Notes: generated by a model from the sequence alone, not told the origin. A DNA stretch of 64,000 nucleotides from Desulfobotulus alkaliphilus (GCF_007830435.1 NZ_VLLC01000015.1:1-64000); one strand, 5' to 3'. Numbered from the stretch's first letter, positions 27,011-35,362 are shown. Numbers and translations: made by a program.

Positions 27011-28381
27011 ATGGACATGCAGGCCCTTTATCGAACAAAGCTGGTATCACCGGAGCAGGCTGTTTCCATTGTACGCTCAGGACAATGGGTGGATTACGGC
27101 AATTTTCTCTGTGCACCCCTGACCCTGGATGCGGCTCTGGCCAAAAGGGCTGAAGAACTGGAGGAAGTCAAGGTACGTGCCGTGGGTTTCCCTGGCCTTG
27201 CGGCCGTTGCCATGGCCGACCCTTCGGGTGAGCGGTTTATTTATAACAACTGGCATTTTACCGGTGGCGACAGAATTCTCCATGATAAGGGCCTTTGCAG
27301 CTACATCCCCATTCTTTATCACGAAGGCCCCCGTTATTATGAACGGGATATTGAAAGCGATGTGTATATGGTACGCTGTGCCTCCATGGACAGCAATGGC
27401 TTTTTTAATTATGGTGTCGCCAATTCCGTTCAGCGGGCACAGATAGAAAGTGCAAGAACCATTATTGTTGAGGTTAACAGCAGCATGCCCGTATGCCATG
27501 GAGGATATGATGAAGCCATTCATATTTCCCAGGTGGATTTTGTGGTGGAGTCGGACAATGCGCCCATGTTTGCCCTCAAGGAACCCGCCGTATCCAGAGA
27601 AGATATGAAAATCGCAGAACACGTGGTTTCACGGATTCCCGATGGTGCCTGTCTGCAACTTGGTATTGGCGGGCTTCCCAACGCCATTGGTCGCATGATT
27701 GCGGATTCCACCATAAGGGATCTGGGTGTGCATACGGAAATGCTGGTGGACAGTTACATCGACATGTACGAGGCGGGTCGTATCTCGGGCCGCATGAAAA
27801 GGGATCTTCCCGGTAAAATGACCTATACCTTTGCTCTGGGAAGTCAGCGCCTCTATGACTTCCTGCACCATAACCCCCTCTGTGCCAGCTATCCCGTGGA
27901 TTATGTGAATGCACCCGCCCGCATTGCTTCCAATCCCAGGGCCGTATCCATCAATAATGCCGTGGAGGTGGATCTTTACGGACAGATTTCCAGTGAATCC
28001 TCAGGCATCCGTCACATTTCAGGGACCGGCGGCCAGTTTGATTTTGCCTTTGGCTGCTACCATTCCGAAGGCGGTCAGAGTTTCATCTGTCTGCGTTCTA
28101 CCACCACGGATAAGCAGGGTAATCGTAAAACCAGAATCCGGCCGACCCTGGAGCCGGGGACCATTGTCACCCTTCCCAGAACCGTCACCCACTGGGTGGT
28201 TACGGAGTACGGCATGGCCAATCTTAAGGGTAAAAGTACATGGGAGCGGGCTGAAGCCCTGATCGGCATTGCCCATCCCGATTACAGGGAAGAACTGATG
28301 CAGGAAGCAGCCAGAATGAATATCTGGAAGCGCAGGCTGCATCCTACGGGACTTTCCAGTGAGATACGCATGGCTGTATGA
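27011..28381 (+). CDS. Acyl-CoA:acetate CoA-transferase (acetyl-CoA hydrolase/transferase family), copy 2
   Basis: 456 residues from ATG 27011 (GGAGG at 27001-27005); the frame is open upstream to 26903 but that part contains the sigma-54 promoter. Same signatures as the enzyme at 18966-20342: GIGGLPNAIG, GVHTEM with probable catalytic Glu at 243, VEVDLYGQISSE and SGTGGQFDF. The two copies can be aligned throughout without gaps in the motifs but differ at many positions, so the duplication is not recent. An OFA-type carrier follows after a terminator, which suggests uptake and activation of a carboxylic acid. Confidence 0.88.
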   Translation: MDMQALYRTKLVSPEQAVSIVRSGQWVDYGNFLCAPLTLDAALAKRAEELEEVKVRAVGFPGLAAVAMADPSGERFIYNNWHFTGGDRILHDKGLCSYIPILYHEGPRYYERDIESDVYMVRCASMDSNGFFNYGVANSVQRAQIESARTIIVEVNSSMPVCHGGYDEAIHISQVDFVVESDNAPMFALKEPAVSREDMKIAEHVVSRIPDGACLQLGIGGLPNAIGRMIADSTIRDLGVHTEMLVDSYIDMYEAGRISGRMKRDLPGKMTYTFALGSQRLYDFLHHNPLCASYPVDYVNAPARIASNPRAVSINNAVEVDLYGQISSESSGIRHISGTGGQFDFAFGCYHSEGGQSFICLRSTTTDKQGNRKTRIRPTLEPGTIVTLPRTVTHWVVTEYGMANLKGKSTWERAEALIGIAHPDYREELMQEAARMNIWKRRLHPTGLSSEIRMAV

Positions 28382-28420
28382 GGCATAAGGGCTTTATAGG
28401 GTTGGCCCTTTCTCTCCTGA

Positions 28421-28482
28421 ACCGGGAATCTTCTCTCCTCCCCCCCATCTCTCCGAGCGTGGGAAGATTCCCGGTCTTTTTT
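28421..28482 (+). terminator. Terminator after CoA-transferase gene 2
   Basis: ACCGGGAATCTTC at 28421-28433 and GAAGATTCCCGGT at 28463-28475 form a perfect 13-bp stem, followed by CTTTTTT. Confidence 0.88.
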
Positions 28483-28552
28483 AAACCTTTGCCCTGAACA
28501 GAGTTTAGTGTAAAGATCTGCCTTAATCCATAAAACAATACAAGGGGGCACC

Positions 28553-29827
28553 ATGGAAACAGCTTATCAGAATGAAAAAATTCCCAACCGCTGGCTTGTT
28601 GTTGCGGGTTCGCTTCTTATGCAGCTCAGTCTGGGGGCCATCTATACCTGGAGCCTTTTCAACAGGCCGCTGGTGGAAGCCCACGGATGGACACCGGGGG
28701 ACACGGTATTCACCTTTTCCATTACCCTGGCCTTTTTCTCGGTGGCCGTTATTTTTGCGGGCAGGATACAGGATAAAATAGGCCCAAAAAAGGTGGCCAT
28801 TGTGGGTGGCCTCCTCACGGGTCTTGGTGTGGCACTGGCCAGCTTTGCCACCAATGTATATTTTCTTTATCTCACCTACGGCGTGATAGCAGGTATCGGG
28901 ATCGGTGCGGCCTATGTGACGCCTCTGGCCACCTGTGTAAAATGGTTTCCGGAAAAAAGGGGGCTGATTACCGGCCTGATCCTTGCCGCACTGGGAGTGG
29001 GGGGCATGGTCTTTAAGCCCATCATTTTAATTTTCATTACTAAATTCGGTGTGTCCCAGTCATTTCTCTACCTTGGGTGCATCTATGGTGTTCTGATTGT
29101 TGCGGGTGCCATGTTGCTTGCCGTGCCGCCCAAGGGATACCGGCCTCCGGGCTGGACACCACCCGTGAGTCAGGCTGGCGCAGCACCTGCCGGAAGCCGC
29201 CGCTTTTCAACGGGTCAGGCCATGCGTACTCCCCAGTTTTATATGCTGGTGGCCTGGATGTTTTTTGGCAGCGCCGCAGCCCTCATGATCATCAGTGTGG
29301 CCGCCAATATCGGTATGACCATGATCGGCCTGAGCCTTGCCGCAGCAGGCAATGCCGTTGTCACCATCGCCCTTTTCAATGCCTGTGGCCGTCTGGGATG
29401 GGGCTGGATTTCCGACAGATTCGGCAGAAAACCCTCCATACTGGCCAATTTTATCATGCTCAGTCTCGCCATGTTCTATATGGCCCTGATTCCCATGACC
29501 TATGCGGGCTTTCTTGTGGCCACCTGTGTGGTAGGTTTCTGTTTCGGAGGCCTTGCGGCCATGCTGCCTACCCTGACTGCGGAGTGGTTCGGTCTTGCCA
29601 ATGTGGGCAATAATTATGGTGCGGTTTTTATCTTCTACGGCATAGCGGCCCTCACAGCGCCACGGCTTTCCATTGCCATCGGTTTTGAAAGTGCATTCCT
29701 TGTGGCGGGTATCGCCTGTGTCATCGGTGCTGTGATTGCCATTTTTGCAAGGGCTCCGGGTGTTGTGAAGCAGCCGGATACTCTGGGAAGCGAAGGCCTG
29801 AAACCAAAGGTTACGGGAGCATCCTGA
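28553..29827 (+). CDS. MFS transporter, OFA (oxalate/formate antiporter) family
   Basis: 424 residues with 12 hydrophobic helices and a central loop near residue 200. The N-terminal NRWLVVAGSLLMQLSLGAIYTWSLF and ITGLILAALGVGGMVF are typical of the OFA family, carriers of small carboxylates. Placed after the CoA-transferase it is a candidate importer or exchanger for the acid that enzyme activates, though a terminator separates them and it presumably has its own promoter. GGGGG before the ATG serves as ribosome-binding site. Substrate not determinable. Confidence 0.87.
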   Translation: METAYQNEKIPNRWLVVAGSLLMQLSLGAIYTWSLFNRPLVEAHGWTPGDTVFTFSITLAFFSVAVIFAGRIQDKIGPKKVAIVGGLLTGLGVALASFATNVYFLYLTYGVIAGIGIGAAYVTPLATCVKWFPEKRGLITGLILAALGVGGMVFKPIILIFITKFGVSQSFLYLGCIYGVLIVAGAMLLAVPPKGYRPPGWTPPVSQAGAAPAGSRRFSTGQAMRTPQFYMLVAWMFFGSAAALMIISVAANIGMTMIGLSLAAAGNAVVTIALFNACGRLGWGWISDRFGRKPSILANFIMLSLAMFYMALIPMTYAGFLVATCVVGFCFGGLAAMLPTLTAEWFGLANVGNNYGAVFIFYGIAALTAPRLSIAIGFESAFLVAGIACVIGAVIAIFARAPGVVKQPDTLGSEGLKPKVTGAS

Positions 29828-29854
29828 AAAATAAAATTTCCCTGTAGCTGAATA

Positions 29855-29891
29855 AAAAAGATCCGTGGCATTTTCTGCTACGGATCTTTTT
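29855..29891 (+). terminator. Terminator after the OFA carrier gene
   Basis: AAAAAGATCCGT and ACGGATCTTTTT flank a short loop, giving a 12-bp stem with A-tract before and T-tract after, 27 bp downstream of the stop codon. It could work in both directions. Confidence 0.85.
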
Positions 29892-29903
29892 GCTGTGTGT
29901 TAT

Positions 29904-30094
29904 GAAAATATTCAGCATGGTTTATTCCGAACTGCCAATGCTGTAGTTGCAGCAGCTTCGTGCTGTTGCAAGGCACCTTGGCTATTTGCAAGTGACATTG
30001 CAATCGTTTCGGATTGCGTCACGGGCAAATAGTCTGGGTGCCTGTGCATCTATCTGACAGGTATGGTACCAGAATAATTGTTCTGAATTATTAC
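29904..30094 (+). mobile_element. Family A non-coding element, copy A2 (no central cassette)
   Basis: 191 bp. Both arms of family A are present (CCAATGCTGTAGTTGCAGCA on the left, CAGGTATGGTACC on the right), but the core reads CGTTTCGGATTGCGTCACG without the hairpin cassette found in A3, A4 and A5, so it shows the empty core. The ends are diverged (GAAAATATTCAGCA, GAATTATTAC), and no 8-bp target duplication is left, because element B2 is inserted 5 bp to the right. Confidence 0.85.
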
Positions 30095-30099
30095 TTTTT

Positions 30100-30322
30100 C
30101 TGATTACTACCCTGGCTCAGCCACAGCTTGCTGGTCAAGTTTTTGCCAGGCCTATGGTGCGGGCTTTAATACGGGCAGGCGCAAGGCCTGCCCCTACGAA
30201 TGGTTTTTACGGCCCTGTTTTGTGTAGGGGCACCCTTTACGGGTGCCCGCTGACATGCACAAAATCTGGTTATAAAATTTCTATTATTAAGGCTTGTATG
30301 GCTGAAAGACAGTGGTAATCAG
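30100..30322 (+). mobile_element. Family B non-coding element, copy B2
   Basis: 223 bp from CTGATTAC to GTAATCAG, flanked by a perfect 10-bp direct repeat ATTACTTTTT (30090-30099 and 30323-30332), a target-site duplication. The left duplication overlaps the right end of element A2, so B2 inserted after A2. Contains the GGGCAGGC/GCCTGCCC and GGGCACCC/GGGTGCCC palindromes of the family. Confidence 0.9.
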
Positions 30323-30338
30323 ATTACTTTTTATTCAC

Positions 30339-31271
30339 TTATTCTACATCGTCAAAAAGGGCGGTGCTGAGGTAACGTTCCCCCGTGCTGGGCAGAATGG
30401 TCACAATGGTTTTTCCTTGGAACTCAGCCCTTTCACCCAGGGCCATGGCCGCAGAAACAGCGGCACCCGATGAAATTCCGCAGAGAATACCACGGCTCCG
30501 GGCCAGCCATTTTGCCATGTCCATGGCCTCTTCGTCTCTCACCGGGATCACTTCGTCCATCAGAGCCGTATCAAGAATGGCAGGAATAAAACCTGCGCCG
30601 ATTCCCTGAATTTTATGGGTTCCGGCAGAACCACCGGAAAGAACCGGAGAGGATGATGGTTCTACGGCAACCACTTTAAAATCAGGATTCTTCCTTTTAA
30701 AATAGCGGCCAATGCCTGTGAGGGTTCCGCCGGTTCCCACCCCGGCCACAAGGGCATGGACATGGCCTTGTGCTGCCGCATCCATCTCAGGGGCCGTTGT
30801 TTTTTCATGGATGGCGGGGTTGGCGGGATTGGAGAACTGGTCCGGCATAAAAATTTTCCGGTTTTTTGATAAAATATCATGGGCTTTTTCAATGGCACCG
30901 GCCATGCCCGCGGCTGCCGGGGTGAGAATCAGTTCGGCTCCGAGATAGCGCAGCAGTTTTTTACGCTCAAGACTCATGCTTTCGGGCATGGTCAGGGTGA
31001 GACGATACCCCCTTGCTGCGCAGACCGCCGCAAGGGCAATGCCCGTATTCCCGCTGGTGGGTTCAAGGATGGCAGAACCCGGGCCGATTTGACCTTTTTT
31101 TTCAGCAGCACTGAGCATGGCTTCTGCAATGCGGTCCTTGACACTGCCCAGAGGATTGAAAAATTCCAGCTTGGCAAGGATTTTTGTATTCTTTTTTTTC
31201 ATGGAATCCGGTGTGATATCTACCATGGGCGTTCTGCCGATGGTGGCGGGAATATCCGGATATATATTCAT
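30339..31271 (-). CDS. cysK: Cysteine synthase A
   Basis: 310 residues, normal for O-acetylserine sulfhydrylase. The PLP lysine is Lys45 in NPLGSVKDRIA; PTSGNTG (71-77) binds the substrate, GVGTGGTLTGIGR holds the cofactor phosphate loop and GISSGAA is the C-terminal signature. It makes cysteine from O-acetylserine and sulfide in the cytosol. GGAG sits just upstream of the ATG. The start is 14 bp after the stop of the epimerase gene, so both are in one operon. Confidence 0.95.
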   Translation of the reverse strand: MNIYPDIPATIGRTPMVDITPDSMKKKNTKILAKLEFFNPLGSVKDRIAEAMLSAAEKKGQIGPGSAILEPTSGNTGIALAAVCAARGYRLTLTMPESMSLERKKLLRYLGAELILTPAAAGMAGAIEKAHDILSKNRKIFMPDQFSNPANPAIHEKTTAPEMDAAAQGHVHALVAGVGTGGTLTGIGRYFKRKNPDFKVVAVEPSSSPVLSGGSAGTHKIQGIGAGFIPAILDTALMDEVIPVRDEEAMDMAKWLARSRGILCGISSGAAVSAAMALGERAEFQGKTIVTILPSTGERYLSTALFDDVE

Positions 31272-31285
31272 GGGAGACTCCTTTT

Positions 31286-32188
31286 TCAGCCTTCAATGGC
31301 ATCCCTAAGGGCGGATTCCAAGCTGGAAAATCTGAATTTAAATCCTTCTTTTTCAAGCCTTTCCGGAGTTCCCCTCTGGCTTGCCAGAAGGATTTCTCCG
31401 AATTCTCCAAGGAACAGACGCAGGGCAAAGGACGGAACCCGGAAAAAGTCAGGCCTCTTCAGGAGTTGTGCCAGGGTGCGGGAAAAGTCTGCGTTGGTGA
31501 CAGGCTCCGGTCCCACCAGATTGTAAGGGCCTGCGCTTTCCGGATGGCTTATGAAAAAGTCCACGGCAGCAAGGATATCCTCCACATGAATCCACGGCAT
31601 CCACTGTTTTCCTGATCCTAAGGGTCCGCCCACTCCCATGCGGTAGGCGGGAATCATTTTGGAAAGTGCGCCGCCCCTGTCACCCAAGACAATGCCCAGT
31701 CGCATGCAGACCACACGAATCCCTTTTTTTTCCGCAGCCAGAGCCGCATCTTCCCATTCAACACAGAGTTTTGCGAGGAAATCTTCGCCCGGTCCATGGT
31801 CTTCACGGAGGACTTCTTCGCCGCAGGAACCATAATATCCAATGGCGGATGTGGAAATCAGGGTCTGATCTTTTTTGCCGGAGAGGGCAGAAACAAGGTT
31901 TTTTGTGGTCAGAATGCGGGAGTTGCGCATGGTTTCCATGGAAGCCTTTGTCCAGTAGTGGAAAATGCTGCGACCGGCAAGATTGATGACAAGGTCCGCA
32001 TCTGCCACCGCATTCTGCCATGGGCCGGGCAGGGTCGTATCCGCCTGAATATAGGTGAGTTGATCATGGCTGATGGAAGGGTGAGACGGGGCAAGGTCTG
32101 TCGCTGAAACATCAAAGCCTTTTTCAAGCAGGAAGGAAAGGATGCGGGTGCCCACAAATCCGGCACCACCTGTAATGAAAGCATGCAT
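31286..32188 (-). CDS. TIGR01777-family NAD(P)-dependent epimerase (YfcH-like)
   Basis: 300 residues. An N-terminal Rossmann motif (ITGGAGFVGTRI), active-site-type STSAIGYYG near residue 115 and the extended C-terminal part (GRPxF-like region PDFFRVPSFALRLFLGEFGE) identify the YfcH/TIGR01777 branch of atypical short-chain dehydrogenases, with its DUF1731 tail. Substrate unknown for the family. It is the upstream gene of a two-gene unit with cysK. Confidence 0.88.
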   Translation of the reverse strand: MHAFITGGAGFVGTRILSFLLEKGFDVSATDLAPSHPSISHDQLTYIQADTTLPGPWQNAVADADLVINLAGRSIFHYWTKASMETMRNSRILTTKNLVSALSGKKDQTLISTSAIGYYGSCGEEVLREDHGPGEDFLAKLCVEWEDAALAAEKKGIRVVCMRLGIVLGDRGGALSKMIPAYRMGVGGPLGSGKQWMPWIHVEDILAAVDFFISHPESAGPYNLVGPEPVTNADFSRTLAQLLKRPDFFRVPSFALRLFLGEFGEILLASQRGTPERLEKEGFKFRFSSLESALRDAIEG

Positions 32189-32328
32189 GGGGTTCTCCTC
32201 TGAAGGGGTTGCTGGGAAAATGGACGCTTCAAAGGTATATTGTCATGCAGCAGGGGATCCTGCAATGGAATTTTCGGGGCAAGGGGAGGGTCAGGAAGCA
32301 TTCATGCGCTGGGCTGGAGGGGTTATTT

Positions 32329-33009
32329 TCACGTGATACGGATAATGAACTCAAAGGTAAAACGGGAACTCAGGTCGGCACTTTCCTTTTCAAAGGATGA
32401 AAAATCTTCAAGGGAATCGTCATTGGCATGGTCGCAGATGGTTCTGATGCAGACAAAGGGGACATGGTTGATAAAGGCCGTATGTGCGATGGCGGCACTT
32501 TCCATATCCACACAGTCCGGCCTGTGGGCCTCCTGAATTTTTCTTTTTTTTTCAGAATCTTTGATAAAGCGCTCACCACTGACAATTTTTCCGGATTTTA
32601 CCTTTCCTGCTTCATATTCCTGCCCCATGGTTTGCAGTTCACGGAAAGCCTTTTCATCCGGAAAAAAGGCGGACTGATAGGGAAAACAGTGCTTCATCTG
32701 CCCCCTGCTCACATCATGGTGGGCCAGCTCCCTTGCAATAATGATATCTCCGATTCTGTTGTTTCCATGCATGCTGCCCGCAATGCCCGTGATGATGAGA
32801 AGATCCGGCTGAAAAAGGATGATGGCATGCTGACTGATGGCCGCAGCGTTGACTTTGCCGACACCGCACTGGACAAGATGGATGGCAGCATGGTTCATTT
32901 TTCTGAAATACCAGTCCATGCCGTTCAGATTGCCTGATTTTTCTGCCCCGAGCCTGAGGATCAGGCCTTCTATTTCCGTATACATCGCTGCGACAACCAG
33001 TAGCTTCAT
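32329..33009 (-). CDS. mtnN: 5'-methylthioadenosine/S-adenosylhomocysteine nucleosidase-like protein
   Basis: 226 residues. The phosphorylase/nucleosidase fold motifs are visible: GVGKVNAA, ITGIAGS near residue 75, SGERFI and the ribose-binding VDMESAAIAH. The catalytic-Asp region reads RTICDHAND where canonical MtnN has RxxSDxA, so the Asp is kept in a modified context. It would recycle MTA and SAH made by SAM-dependent and radical SAM enzymes. Single gene with 140 bp to the epimerase downstream. Confidence 0.82.
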   Translation of the reverse strand: MKLLVVAAMYTEIEGLILRLGAEKSGNLNGMDWYFRKMNHAAIHLVQCGVGKVNAAAISQHAIILFQPDLLIITGIAGSMHGNNRIGDIIIARELAHHDVSRGQMKHCFPYQSAFFPDEKAFRELQTMGQEYEAGKVKSGKIVSGERFIKDSEKKRKIQEAHRPDCVDMESAAIAHTAFINHVPFVCIRTICDHANDDSLEDFSSFEKESADLSSRFTFEFIIRIT

Positions 33010-33079
33010 CGTTGTTTTCCGTCGTTTGTTTTTTTGCCTGCCCTGTCAGTATACCAGAAATATCTGCAAGCGGTAAGCA

Positions 33080-33289
33080 TCATCGTAATTTCATGGGTGC
33101 ATCCTGTCTGTCCTGCACGGAGACCATGGATTCAGGGATGAGATAGCTTCTCATTTTTGAAGCAAAATAAATCAGAAGCCAGATGTCATCCTCTGTTCTG
33201 TTTCCCCGTCTGCCAACAACCCTTCCCACGCAACCGTTAAAGGGATGCCCCGGATGGTTGACCATGACCACTGTCTGCAGTTCCATCAT
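33080..33289 (-). CDS. Small KOW/SH3-like protein of unknown function
   Basis: 69 residues. The segment MVNHPGHPFNGCVGRVVG followed by a short sheet (WLLIYFA) resembles a KOW or SH3-like small beta-barrel; I do not recognise a named family. No signal peptide. A GGGATAAAA stretch precedes the ATG, a weak ribosome-binding site. It lies between the nucleosidase and the C_GCAxxG_C_C gene, all on the minus strand. Confidence 0.55.
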   Translation of the reverse strand: MMELQTVVMVNHPGHPFNGCVGRVVGRRGNRTEDDIWLLIYFASKMRSYLIPESMVSVQDRQDAPMKLR

Positions 33290-33356
33290 TTTTATCCCTC
33301 CCCGGCCAGGCTTCCTTTAACGGTTTCATGGCCGCACAGGCGTTTTTTTTGCCTGA

Positions 33357-33899
33357 TCAGTTTTCCAGATTTTCCACATTGCTGCCAAAGGGCTGGCTGG
33401 CAAGCGTATCCCTGTCCGAAAGGATGAGATCTGCGGCAATACCTGCAGTCTCTGTAATGATTTCACGGCAGTACAGGGCATGGTCGCGGCACAGCCATTC
33501 AGACTCCCACTTTCCTGCCAGTTCCCTGCACAGGGTATGGCCGAACTGTTCTTTGAAACGGTTGGGAAGCTGATTGAAAATTCTGTAGATACCGGGTTTG
33601 CCGTAAAGCTGTTCCTTAGACCGCTTTGCCACTGCCTTTTGATCCTCTCCCGGAGGCAGTTCCGTTCTGCCATGCACGGCACTGACGGCCATGACAGCAC
33701 CGACAAGGGCGCCGCAGGTATCCCCGAACAGGCCGATACCACCACCAAACCCTGTGGCGCATTTTTTGACATCCACATGCATCCCCGTGTTCACAAGGGA
33801 AAAAACAGCTTCAGTGATGCATTCTGCGCAGTTATACCCAAGGGAAAAATTTTTTCTGGCCCGCTGACGGATACTTTCTGTCAATTCTTCCTTTTCCAT
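33357..33899 (-). CDS. C_GCAxxG_C_C family cysteine-rich protein
   Basis: 180 residues from ATG 33899, preceded by GGAGG. The family cysteine pattern is visible: GYNCAE near residue 27, KCATGFGGGIG then GDTCGALVGAV, and two C-terminal Cys-containing helices (LCRELAG, LCRDHALYC). These proteins are common in anaerobes, often beside redox or transport genes, and are thought to be redox-active or metal-binding with unknown substrate. No membrane segment. Confidence 0.88.
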   Translation of the reverse strand: MEKEELTESIRQRARKNFSLGYNCAECITEAVFSLVNTGMHVDVKKCATGFGGGIGLFGDTCGALVGAVMAVSAVHGRTELPPGEDQKAVAKRSKEQLYGKPGIYRIFNQLPNRFKEQFGHTLCRELAGKWESEWLCRDHALYCREIITETAGIAADLILSDRDTLASQPFGSNVENLEN

Positions 33900-33954
33900 G
33901 ATGCGTCCTCCACGATTATACATTCTCTAAGGTTTTAAGTCGTTTTAAAAAATA

Positions 33955-34263
33955 CTATGGCCTTTTGGGAACAAAGGGGAAAAAGACGTACTCCTTGTCC
34001 TGTACCTGAAATACGGTCCGGTCCTCCTCATTTTCCGCAAGCTTTCCTTCTATGATTCGCTTGCATCCGAAATCATAGAAAATGATCTGGTGGGTGGGCA
34101 TGGCCTCTTCGCTGAGACCCTGATCCCTGTACGCTTTCTGCTGCTCTTCCGGAGAAAGCCTGCGTACCCGCAACTGCTGACAACGCTCACGGGTTTCTTC
34201 CTTGTTCTGACGGATGGCAACAACGTAGTTTCCGTAAGATTTGATGGGCATCCTGATTTCCAT
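33955..34263 (-). CDS. Hypothetical protein
   Basis: 102 residues, charged and soluble, with no recognised domain. A central helix-rich stretch (LSPEEQQKAYRDQGLSEEAM) is followed by a beta-rich C-terminal half (HQIIFYDFGCKRIIEG, YVFFPFVPK). AAGGAAGGA precedes the ATG, which supports that it is real. Element A3 is inserted 28 bp upstream of its start and may have displaced or replaced the native promoter. Confidence 0.55.
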   Translation of the reverse strand: MEIRMPIKSYGNYVVAIRQNKEETRERCQQLRVRRLSPEEQQKAYRDQGLSEEAMPTHQIIFYDFGCKRIIEGKLAENEEDRTVFQVQDKEYVFFPFVPKRP

Positions 34264-34290
34264 GTCCGTTCATCCTTCCTTATCTTTTTT

Positions 34291-34636
34291 GTAATTATTC
34301 AGCACAGCTTATTCCAAACTGCCAATGCTGTAGTTACAGCAGCTTCGTACTGTTGCAAGGCTCCGTGGCTATTTGCAAGTGACATTGCAATCGTTTCGGA
34401 TCAAAGCTTTGCAGGCCTGTGCGAAAGAAGCGGCAAACTGTCTGAGCCGCCACAAAGGCAGCGTACCAAGGCATGCCATGGTAATAAAAAGCTTATCCTG
34501 CCTGTGGCGGCGAGTTTTTGCCGCTTCCGCACAGGGCAAGAAGCTTCCGAATAAGATTGCGTCACGAGCAAATAGCCTGGGGCCTGTGCATCTGTCTTGC
34601 AGGTATGATACTTGGAAACCCGTGCTGAACAGTTAC
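34291..34636 (+). mobile_element. Family A non-coding element, copy A3 (hairpin cassette type 1)
   Basis: 346 bp from GTAATTATTCAGCACAG to the inverted end CGTGCTGAACAGTTAC, flanked by a perfect 8-bp duplication TCTTTTTT (34283-34290, 34637-34644). Between the arms, about 34401-34554, is a cassette able to fold into a long hairpin: GCCTGTGCGAAAGAAGCGGC (34415-34434) pairs with the region around GCCGCTTCCGCACAGGG (34520-34536). The same cassette occurs in A5, and A2 lacks it. No coding capacity is evident. Confidence 0.92.
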
Positions 34637-34698
34637 TCTTTTTTTAAAAAAGCATACCTTGCTCCGGTGCATAAGGATATGGCGTAAAGTAAAGGTCT

Positions 34699-35340
34699 TC
34701 AGACCAGCAGAACACCGGTCCATGTTACGCTGTCAGCTACGGGAAAAGCTGCTGTGTCCAGTCCGGCCCGCTCAAGGCTTGCCAGTACATCAATACCCAT
34801 GGCTTCCATGGATGGACGGGCTTTAAAGGGATGACGGCAGGCAGTCCCTCCGGTGAGGGCCACGCACTCATCACAGAGACGGCAGCATCCTCCTATCAGT
34901 CCCAGAGCAAAGCGGTAGCGGTACTCAAAAGCCCATTTTTCCGCCTGATTAACAAGGTGATGCAGTTTTCCGGCAGGGGCGTAGATGTCCGCTTTCCTTG
35001 TTTCATCGGGTTTGTCCGGAAGGTCCTTTTTAAAATGATCTGTTTTTAGAAGATCTGCTTTTACCTGAATGAGAATGGCCGCATTGTAACGGGCCAGTGC
35101 TTTCCGGAAAAATCCAAAGGAAGGAACAACAAGGGGAGGGCACATGAGATTTTTGCCGTAACTGTCACAGAGGGGAATCAGGCATTTCATTCGCACCCTT
35201 TCATCCACGAGAATCGCTGAGCTTTTTACGATTTTTGTGGCAAAAGCGCCTTCCTGCATCAGACGGGATGAAATGTCACTGAGAAATTCCGGGTTTTCAG
35301 GATGCACGACAGGGGCATGTGACCGGACCTGACGGGTCAT
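34699..35340 (-). CDS. DUF2284 predicted metal-binding protein
   Basis: 213 residues from ATG 35340, preceded by AAAGGGGG; the open frame extends upstream to 35514 across an intergenic hairpin. Cysteine groups fit DUF2284: CLIPLCDSYGKNLMCPP (about 52-68) and GGCCRLCDECVALTGGTACRHP (shown here as GGCCRLCDEC, then CRHP), followed by the conserved RPSMEAMGIDV. Such proteins occur in anaerobes with corrinoid and iron-sulfur metabolism. It is downstream of the cobalamin adenosyltransferase gene in the mutase operon; a role in corrinoid handling is an inference. Confidence 0.82.
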   Translation of the reverse strand: MTRQVRSHAPVVHPENPEFLSDISSRLMQEGAFATKIVKSSAILVDERVRMKCLIPLCDSYGKNLMCPPLVVPSFGFFRKALARYNAAILIQVKADLLKTDHFKKDLPDKPDETRKADIYAPAGKLHHLVNQAEKWAFEYRYRFALGLIGGCCRLCDECVALTGGTACRHPFKARPSMEAMGIDVLASLERAGLDTAAFPVADSVTWTGVLLV

Positions 35341-35362
35341 TTCTGACCCCCTTTCTTTGTTT

